This document shows, in pieces, positions 63,945-64,000 of a stretch of DNA of 64,000 nucleotides. Under the pieces are notes generated by a model. It had not been told where the DNA came from and ran no database searches. It saw only the letters and a list, made by a program, of their open reading frames with translations. Origin of the DNA: Pseudomonas sp. AKS31 (GTDB taxonomy: Bacteria; Pseudomonadota; Gammaproteobacteria; Pseudomonadales; Pseudomonadaceae). The stretch's first letter is position 1; each line of letters opens with the position of its first letter. The stretch lies in contig NZ_JAMLFX010000001.1 in the NCBI RefSeq assembly GCF_023634765.1, forward strand, positions 909,982-973,981, given 5' to 3'. A program made the translations under genes and the position numbers.

Positions 63945-64000
63945 GTGACTGACACACATATTGATCGCGAGGCGCTGAGCGTACTGCGCGAAGTCATGGA
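63945..64000 (+). CDS. hptB: Hpt phosphotransfer protein HptB, partial at the window end
   Basis: GTG start with AAGGAG 7 bases upstream. Only 18 codons are visible (MTDTHIDREALSVLREVM), before the phosphorylated histidine. Position directly after hsbA-hsbR identifies it. The gene is cut by the window edge, not broken. Confidence 0.75.
   Translation, partial: MTDTHIDREALSVLREVM

Noticed and set aside
1..64000. CRISPR arrays, tRNA or rRNA genes, prophage or insertion sequences
   Set aside because: No regularly spaced direct repeats, no cloverleaf or rRNA sequence and no transposase or integrase frame were seen. REP doublets are the only mobile-type elements.

Overview
The window looks like the chromosome of a fluorescent pseudomonad (Pseudomonas fluorescens/koreensis-type group). 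Evidence: high GC, the phhABC/phhR phenylalanine-catabolism block, the fleQ-fleS-fleR regulatory cascade, a short flagellin of 283 residues, an hsbA-hsbR-hptB module behind fliJ, and several copies of Pseudomonas-type REP palindromes. All identities come from reading the translated sequence; no database search was run.

Layout. 1-1.2 kb (minus strand): a 45-residue peptide gene, a strong hairpin and an M29-aminopeptidase-like gene, possibly the edge of a peptide-natural-product operon that continues off the left end. 2-3.5 kb: aroP, an aromatic amino acid permease, preceded by a possible Trp-containing leader peptide. 3.6-9.8 kb: an accessory stretch with a divergent serine hydroxymethyltransferase homolog, an HTH regulator coupled to a VUT/YhhQ-type transporter, an enterobacterial-type QueC, the ribosome-rescue factor ArfB, an MFS exporter and two tiny proteins. 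10.2-14.6 kb: phhA-phhB-aromatic aminotransferase, divergent from phhR.

14.9-63.9 kb is one large flagellar region. It starts with the rod/ring/hook-junction genes flgFGHIJKL behind a sigma-54 promoter. A glycosylation island of about 24 kb follows (23.4-47.6 kb): a 1197-residue multidomain glycosyltransferase, an RTX calcium-binding protein, a CDP-6-deoxyhexose pathway with two C-methyltransferase-like enzymes, a 971-residue glycosyltransferase, a complete pseudaminic acid pathway (pseB, pseC, methylase, pseF, fused pseG-pseH, pseI), a KAS III-like enzyme, and a MAF-type flagellin glycosyltransferase. Then come fliC-flaG-fliD-fliS-fliT, the master regulator fleQ, the fleSR two-component system, fliEFGHIJ (basal body and export ATPase), and hsbA-hsbR-hptB, cut at the right edge.

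How the genes work together. FleQ and sigma-54 promoters (seen before flgF, fleS and fliE) drive the early and middle genes, and a sigma-28 promoter drives fliC. The island between flgL and fliC most likely makes activated sugars (a C-methylated CDP-deoxyhexose and CMP-pseudaminic acid) and attaches them to flagellin. The Hsb/HptB proteins would link flagellar gene output to the Gac/Rsm and anti-sigma network. The points most worth a second look are the left-edge peptide operon, the aroP leader, the HTH-VUT-QueC module, and the unusual sugar chemistry and RTX protein in the glycosylation island.
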